Shown here one piece after another: positions 57,161 through 64,000 of a DNA stretch of 64,000 nt; positions within the stretch are counted from its first letter, which is position 1, and each line of letters starts with the position of its first letter. The translations under genes and the position numbers were made by a program. Location of the stretch: positions 147,702,567 to 147,766,566 of the forward strand of contig NC_133650.1 of the NCBI RefSeq assembly GCF_009905375.1, read 5' to 3'. The notes under the pieces are model-generated. The model ran no database searches and was not told where the DNA came from. It worked only from the letters and a program-made list of their open reading frames with translations. This DNA comes from Apium graveolens (Eukaryota; Streptophyta; Magnoliopsida; Apiales; Apiaceae).

Positions 57161-59757
57161 ATCTCCCACTTGCACTAGAGCCAATCACCCATGTATCTAA
57201 TACTCATGGAACTAGTATGACAATCGTACTTCTGCTGTGATAAAGCCTAGTCAGTGGGTCTACAACACTATCATTACTATGCACTTTGCATTTATATCTC
57301 CTTAATCATTAAGAATATTAGTTTCTGAAAACTATCAAGTGACCCTCACCTGGATTAGACTGGTATTTGATCGTCATGCTCAAATCATACGAAACATCAG
57401 GATAAATATATATCATTATACACATTATAGATCCAATTGCTAATGCATCTGGAACTTTCTCAAACGACCCTTATCATCTAATGATTTAGGGGGTAATTCT
57501 CTTTTGAGATCACTATTCCATGAGACATCGAAACATATCATTTATTTATCTCTTGCATCATTAAATGATGTAATACTTTATCAATGTATGTACTCCGACT
57601 AGGTCGATTAATCTTTCCAATCTATCTCTATAGATCTTGATCCCTAATATATAGGTAGCATCGCCTAAGTCTTTCATCGAGAAACTGTTTCTCAACCAAG
57701 TCTTAACAGCCTGTAGAGAATGTATGACATTCCTTATTTGTTATATGTCATCTGCATATAATACTAGGAATGTCACATGGCTCCCACTAACCTTCTTGCA
57801 AACACATGGTTCATCTTCATTTTGAATAAAGCCAAACTATTTGACCATTTCATCTAAATGAATATTCATTCTCCTTGAGGCTTGCTTCAATCTATCAATG
57901 GATAGAAGCAACTTACAAACTATCTTAGCAAACTTTGGATTGACAAAACCCTCAGGTTGTATCATATATACATTATCTTCAAGGCTCCCATATAAGAAAG
58001 CAGTTTTGACATCCATTTGCCAAATCTCATAGTCAAAGTAAGCAACTATTGCTAACAAAATCTTGATGAACTTGACCATAGTAACCGATGAAAAAGTCTC
58101 ATCATAGTCTATACCATGAATTTGTTTAAAACTTTTTGCCACTAGTCCCATCTTATAAGTCTGTACTTCACCATCCATGTCAGTTTTCTTCTTGAAAACC
58201 CACTTGCACCCTATAGGTTTTACCCCTTCGAGTGGATCAACTAAAGTCATTACTTTATTTTGATATATGGATTCCATCTCGGATTTTATGGCCTCTAGCC
58301 ATCTCTTGGAGTCTGAATTGTTCATAGCATCTTGGTAGGTAAGAGGCTTATCATTATCCGTAAGCATCACATCACCATCTTGAGTTAAAAGAAATTCATT
58401 ATTTCTCTCGGGCTCATGGTGAATCCTACTAGATCTATGAATAAACTGTGTTTCTTGGACGGGATTACTTTCAATATTTTGATGTACATCCTAACCTTAT
58501 TCCAACTATGCTTCAATGTTATCATGTGGTTCTCGATCTTCATCGAGATGTATTGTCCTCCCACTGATTTTCTTAGAAAGTAGTTCTCCCTCAAAAAATA
58601 TAGTGGCCCGAGCAACAAACACTTTGTTCTCGGAAGGATTATAAAAAATATACCCTAGTCTCACTTGGGTATCCCATGAAATAGCATCTATCTAATTTTG
58701 ATCCAATCTTGTCGGAGGCTAAACATTTTACAAACGCTTCATGTCCCCAAATTTTCGTAAATGACATGCTATGACGTTTATCAGTCCATATCTCATATGG
58801 AGTCTTTTGAACCGCTTTAGTCGGAATTTGGTTAAGTGTATATGCAACCGTTTATAGAGCATAACCCCAGAAACTGAATGGAAGATCCACTTGACTCATC
58901 ATCGATCGCAGTATGTCTAACAAGGTACGATTTCTCCTCTCAGAATCTCTATTCCATTGAGGTGTTCCAGAACTAGTAAGTTATGATACACTATCACACT
59001 CCTTCAAGAAACTCTTGAAATTGAGGTTTAAGTATTCTCCTCCATGATCTGATCATAAAACTTATATACTTTTCCCTTGTTTTCTTTTTTACTTCGGCCT
59101 TATATTCTTTGAACATTTCAAAAGAATCGAATTTGTTCTTCATAAGAACCGCATATCCATATCTACTGAAATCATTATTAGTAAATGTTATGAAGTAGTA
59201 TAAGCCCCCCTTGCCATCATACACATTCAACCACATACATCATTATGTATAAGTCATAATCGTTCGGTGGCCCTTTCACCTGATCAGGTAAAAGAAGCTT
59301 TAGTCACTTTGCCAATGAGACAAAGTTCGCATCTTCCGTATGATTCAATATCAAACTTATCCAAGTATTCATCTATATGTAACTCAGAAATGTGTTTCTC
59401 ATTATTATGGCTTAACGAAAATGCTAGAGGTAATGTTTGATTTGAGTCAACTTAGAACATATAAATTTTTAACTAATTGTGTAACATTATAAGTCTTATC
59501 ATTGAAATAGAATAAACAACTATTGTTTATTTAATTAAAATGAAAACCTTTCTTGTCCTGACAAGAAATTGACTTAATGTATCCGCTAAAGGCAAACACA
59601 TAATAACAATCTATCAAGTTCTCAATCTCGCCTTATGGGCAACATTAGGTATCAAGTTCCTTCAACTAGAACAACTTTTGCTCCAATTTTAACCCTATAC
59701 CTGAAACTTGACCATTTCTAGTCTTCTTCTTTAGATCTTCCAAATAAGATCGACAAT
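57161..59757 (-). pseudogene. pol relic of element D
   Basis: Sense order runs right to left. Near 59560 are protease scraps (CYYVFAFSGYIKSIS, CQDKKGF). At 59236 and below is integrase (FITFTNNDFSRYGYAVLM). At 58370 and below is RT (GCKWVFKKKTDMDGEVQTYK, YFDYEIWQMDVKTAFLYG). Near 57750 is the VLYADDI catalytic box and then KDLGDATYILG. RNaseH is mostly deleted; only a KYQSNPGEG scrap near 57350 remains before the purine tract. The longest open piece is 57837-58370 (177 codons). Confidence 0.8.
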
Positions 59758-60420
59758 TTAACTTCCATTCATCCAGTTATTTCCACACAAATGACAATCA
59801 TCACCTTTAACAACACCACTATTAGGCTTCAAAAGCCCTTTGGGATTGGAATTTGGTTTGGCACCGAATAAGATCAAATCTTCACCTTGCCTGTCCACTT
59901 TCCTTTCCCATTTGCATTCCATGTGTACATCATCAATATGGATGTAATTCATGCCTTTACCGTGTTATTTTCAGCAGTTCTAAAAATGCTTAACAACTCA
60001 GTGAGTGTTCAGTCTATCTCATTCCTTTTGTTCTTAACAAACTGAGAATAGAAGTTGTTCAAAGATCGTTTGATCAAATCAAGCTGAGTCTATAGACCAT
60101 TCTTGAAACCTAAAATATCAAGGTACATATGCCTATCACCTTTGGAACATGTGCTCCAACTAGATATGATTCTCCCATTAATGCAAAAGTATGGTGCCTT
60201 ATTATTGTCAAATCTTTCTGACAAGCCTATCCTTCAAACATCTTTTAAAGGTGCTCAATCATATCATAAACATCATTATGCTCTTGTTGCTTCTAAAGCT
60301 CAACACTCATAATTACAAGCATGAGACATGTAACATCAGTTGCATAATTAATTTGCTTCTGGTAAGCATTTTGTTCTACACATGTTTCATTCTCAGATAG
60401 AAGAAATAAGGGAGGGGTTT
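59758..60420 (-). pseudogene. gag relic of element D
   Basis: Broken frames show a UBN2-type copia gag: MGESYLVGAHVPKVIG near 60170, NNFYSQFVKNKRNEID near 60050, and a zinc-knuckle start DDCHLCGNNW near 59775 whose final His/Cys are lost. It lies just upstream of the protease scraps, as expected. Confidence 0.65.
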
Positions 60421-62334
60421 GAGTGACATCCTTGAACCCGAGGATAATCCTCAAGTTCCCATGTCAATCGAGGAAATTATTTCATGTCAGCTTGTCCTTA
60501 TCAAGGACTATTACATAGAGAAGTTATTTGTGTTATTTGTCATTTGATATCTATAATATTAAAGTGCATAAAATGACTTAGTCTACAGATGATCATTAAA
60601 TTATGTTCAAGTGATTATTCATATATATATTCACAATATATATCTTCCATTACTTTTATGAAATCAATAGCCCTAACTATTAATTCGGAAAATAATATAT
60701 CTTATATATCCTTTCTAGTGAGCCAAGATCCATATTTCACCATGCGTTAGGTCATCTTTGGCTTTTCTCCTAAATCATGATTATTTAGGTAGACAAAATT
60801 TGTCAATTATATCAACTATATAACTCTTGGATAGCTTGGTGGAACAATATTTTTTCATATTTATCTAATTAAATCTCACCAAACTCTATGCCTCTAAGTT
60901 CACAATCCTATTGTGGTAACTTAGTTAAGTCAAACCCAATAGTCAAAAAATATCAATATACTTCAACACATCTCCCATGATAGATAGGACTACTTCCCTT
61001 TGGCGAACCCACTCCTTTTCGATCTAGGGGTTAATACATTGGACTCATTGGAAGGCTTCCGATCAACTTAATATTAACTTTAGGGTTTTGTTAATTTTAA
61101 AATAATCATGATCCCATCATAAAGAGATTCCCAATTTTTCCTTGAATAAAATACTTCAAATCAATATTCGTCAATGGTTTGATTTTCAGGTAGTGAAACA
61201 AAGAAACAAAGAAAATTTGTATTTTATTCCGTGTTTCATAAACACGAGAATCTCATAATCGTTTGTTCATTTAAAAATCTTGAATCATTACAGATTTTAT
61301 CTTGTTTAGCAAATATAGCATGGGTGTCGTATCTAATACATACATCCTTAATCTAATTAAGCATGCATCTTTATAAACTACTCTACACATACATTCATCA
61401 TATGCACATATATATGTAAAGTGCAATAAATAAATGTGGTTGGTTATGGCTTCATCCTATGTGATCTTTATCAAGCTAATGACAAAGATCTAGGTCAATC
61501 TAAGGTGGAAAATAAATACAGGCTAACTATTATATGTCTTCTTCTTGTATTGCTTCCTTGGATGGCCTCCGTGTGGGATTACCCTTGATCTTCAAATCTT
61601 CATGTCTTCATGTACATTACAAGAATGAAATATGAAAACTAATCTAATGAACTTACAAGAAGAACTTGAGTTACATTCGAGATTTAATAATTACAAGATT
61701 AAACGACATGCAAGCCATATTTGAAAAACCAAAATCATTAACCTAAGGTCATAACCATAACCATCCACCATGCTCAATTAACTCAAAATAACATGTTAAA
61801 ACACATAATCTGATCTTAACATATCATACTCATCATGATCTAATCATAAAAACCAACTATTGAAAAAATCAAAAAATTCGAAGTTAAATCTAATAACATT
61901 AAATCGCATATTACAGGGCCTAAACGACGTCAAACGCCTTACAGATCAGTTGCTGATAGCTTTAGCTATCAGTTATGTTCAGACGCTCGATTCCATATAA
62001 AATAGTATATTCGTTTGCCAAAATCGGATACCAGACACAGATTTCAGCAAATCCACTGCATCCGATTCAGAATCGTATCAAATACGATTCATATAATAAG
62101 AACAAACATAAAACATGTATATATCAGTATATATACAGATTATATAATCATCATATGATTATACAACCCTTATGAATATCATATATTCAAAACATATATA
62201 TACATACGCATATATAAATATAACAACATGTAAAACATATAAAATCGCATACATAACAGTCATGGAATATTGTATACATGTTATCATCATAAAACCAGTA
62301 AACACATAAACGAATTAAACACTTTTCGCAAGTA
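60421..62334 (-). other. N-terminal gag remains and leader of element D
   Basis: This is 1.9 kb of AT-rich sequence between the gag relic and the PBS. I could not identify any gene. The last 400 bases next to the PBS are rich in atatat and catata tracts. Confidence 0.5.
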
Positions 62335-62346
62335 GCTCTGATGCCA
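62335..62346 (-). other. primer binding site of element D
   Basis: In sense orientation this is TGGCATCAGAGC, five bases inside the LTR start. One base differs from the usual tRNA-Met complement. Confidence 0.75.
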
Positions 62347-62351
62347 TTTAT

Positions 62352-63106
62352 TGGGTTTCCAGCACATAAACGCAACGGAAACAGTAATTAAAAATGTAAA
62401 AATCAGAATTTTTGAAACCCGCCGCAGGATCTATGCAAAAAATATATATTTAATTCATAGATCAGATTGTTTACCTTAAGAAGCTTTACCAATTGGTTGA
62501 CTAATGGAGATCCAAAACTTGTTCAATCAAACGCATCCCACTCTCGCGATCTACACTGTATCACATTCCACACGAATGCTTGAACGCAAGGATTGAATGT
62601 GTACTAGCACAAACTCGTTTCTTCTTGCTCTCTCCATCTTCTCCCTTGGTGGTTAGGATTTAATAAAAGTCTTGCATACAAAATCAGCCACACAAGAAGT
62701 ATTATATGGAGAGTAGAAAAAGAATTATAACTCTTAACTAATTAGGAGTTATTATTAATTCAAAATTCCTATTTGTATAATAATTAAGTGTTAACAACTG
62801 ATTTTCATAATTAATATTAGTAAATTTGAATATCATTATTTATCTAATTAATTAAGTCATACTTAATTAATATTATAAATAATTTAAATTACTTTAATAT
62901 AATTTAAATCCCATTTAAATTATATAATCCTTCAAGCATTTTTTGTATGTGACCCTATAGGTTATTATTACATTGGCAACAAATTTTAAATCTAATTTAA
63001 AATCGTAAACAATGAGCGGCATCTAGTAATACATCATTTCTACCCAAGTAATAATAATTAAATCGGTGATCGATTAAACCTTTCGTGAATAATGTACAAT
63101 GTAATA
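62352..63106 (-). repeat. 5' LTR of element D, cut by J
   Basis: It matches 47697-48450 with many substitutions and a few indels, clearly more diverged than the LTR pairs of A and B. It breaks off after gtaatat where J begins. Confidence 0.82.
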
Positions 63107-64000
63107 TGTGACGGCTTCAACCCCGGGGTCAGGAGTTGACGTCACCAAACACATTTACAAAAATATAAAACAACAAGATTATTATTAAAATATACTAACT
63201 TGACCCCAAACCAAGATCCGATCCAGGTTGAAGTATGATTCAGGTTCTCATTATTACAAACCATTTATTCAACATCTAACACACTCTAACTTTATTCGGC
63301 AACTCGTCAGACCTCATGGTCTGACACAAACTACCTCAGAGGAGCCGGGTCCAGAAGGGGCGGGAATACGGGTATGTCTGACTGGTCTTCTAGGCATCTG
63401 CGAGATATACATGACAGTTTGTAAGGGTGAGCATAATCGCTCAGCAGTACCAATATATGAATAACGGAATAAAAACAGTAATGTAACAATAATAGGAACA
63501 TAGCTGTAATCATGATATCAACATTATATAATGGAAATCGAAGATAACTGGATATCACTAACTAGCATGCTTTATCAAAACAACGTAGTAGTGTGCAGTG
63601 TAAGTACCAGACTCCAATTTTAGCATGCTATTCACATTTATAAACCCACTATATCAACTACTTATAACCTTACGGGAATCAAAAATCCAAATCAGATACG
63701 TAACGGATATGTGAAGACAGCTGATCAGGCTATCAACACTAGACGGCTCTAACAGCCATCCCATTTACCTGTTTCAGAACTCAAAGACTAGCTAGGTCTC
63801 TGACCTGCTGGACTAATCTGTTATATAATGCGCGCAACCGAATTAACCTCTTACGCCACCTCAATAGGCCCACTCTGGCCCCAATGTATCCCATATCTGA
63901 TTGTTTTATCCAGTTTTAAAAACACATGTACCTATCTCAGTTCAAAACCATTCATTTTACCAGCACACATATAAAATCTAGTTCGCAAATCATTTCATTC
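63107..64000 (-). mobile_element. Tekay-like LTR J, runs off the right edge
   Basis: It starts TGTGACGGCTTCAACCCCGG inside the D LTR. The first 400 bases share order and short identities with solo LTR I (a ggggtcag near the start, and a gtgagc...gctcagca stretch), so it looks like a related LTR in minus orientation. Only 894 bases are visible and no coding sequence is seen. Confidence 0.55.

Larger units (their letters stand above)
47697..63106 (-). mobile_element. element D, decayed copia (not SIRE-like)
   Basis: This is a minus-strand element inserted in the integrase region of E. It has LTRs of about 1552 bp; the right one is cut at 63106 by J. The PBS has TGGCATCAGAGC in sense orientation (62335-62346), one base off the common form. 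The pol wording (VLYADDI, SMKDLGDATYILGIKIYRD) and the lack of an env-like ORF set it apart from A-C, E and F. All frames are broken. Confidence 0.82.

Overview
This window looks like a repeat-rich, AT-rich stretch of an angiosperm nuclear genome, probably a eudicot. I found no host gene, rRNA, tRNA or CRISPR array. Almost every base can be assigned to LTR retrotransposons inserted into one another. Lineage names (SIRE/Maximus-like copia, Tekay-like chromovirus, other gypsy) come from protein motifs, not from a database search.

Left half (1-25840): a Ty3/gypsy element, here called H (minus strand), survives as three protease-region pieces. It is split by a Tekay-type LTR that runs off the left edge (1-144), by copia element A (571-21254, minus, target duplication cctat/cctgt) and by a 4.3-kb solo LTR, I (21467-25762, duplication ataga). 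Element A has 1143-bp LTRs, gag, pol and an intact 1504-codon env-like ORF. It carries element B inside its gag (10411-17757, plus, duplication tcaac). B keeps gag but has lost nearly all of pol.

Middle (25841-41165): element G (plus) is a Tekay-type element with badly decayed, scrambled coding remnants. Its 3' LTR is 4.1 kb, its 5' LTR is cut down to the last 616 bp, and the two LTR copies are almost identical where they overlap. G sits in the env-like ORF of copia element F (minus, to about 41165).

Right half (41165-64000): element E (minus) is an older relative of A. F interrupts its env-like ORF and element D interrupts its integrase. D (minus) is a different, decayed copia. One D LTR holds element C (48753-56659, minus, duplication ggaat), a second member of the B family. 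The other D LTR is cut by a further Tekay-like LTR, J, that runs off the right edge.

The main unexplained signal is a short motif, TCAACGGATA and its reverse complement. It is arrayed upstream of the TATA box in the A LTR and recurs, in different reading frames and both orientations, in the gag, pol, intergenic and env parts of A and E. F and B/C carry different motifs in comparable positions. Other leads are the pol-less B/C family that keeps gag, the recent mobility implied for the wrecked element G, and an identical nonsense codon next to the RT YVDD box in two different families.
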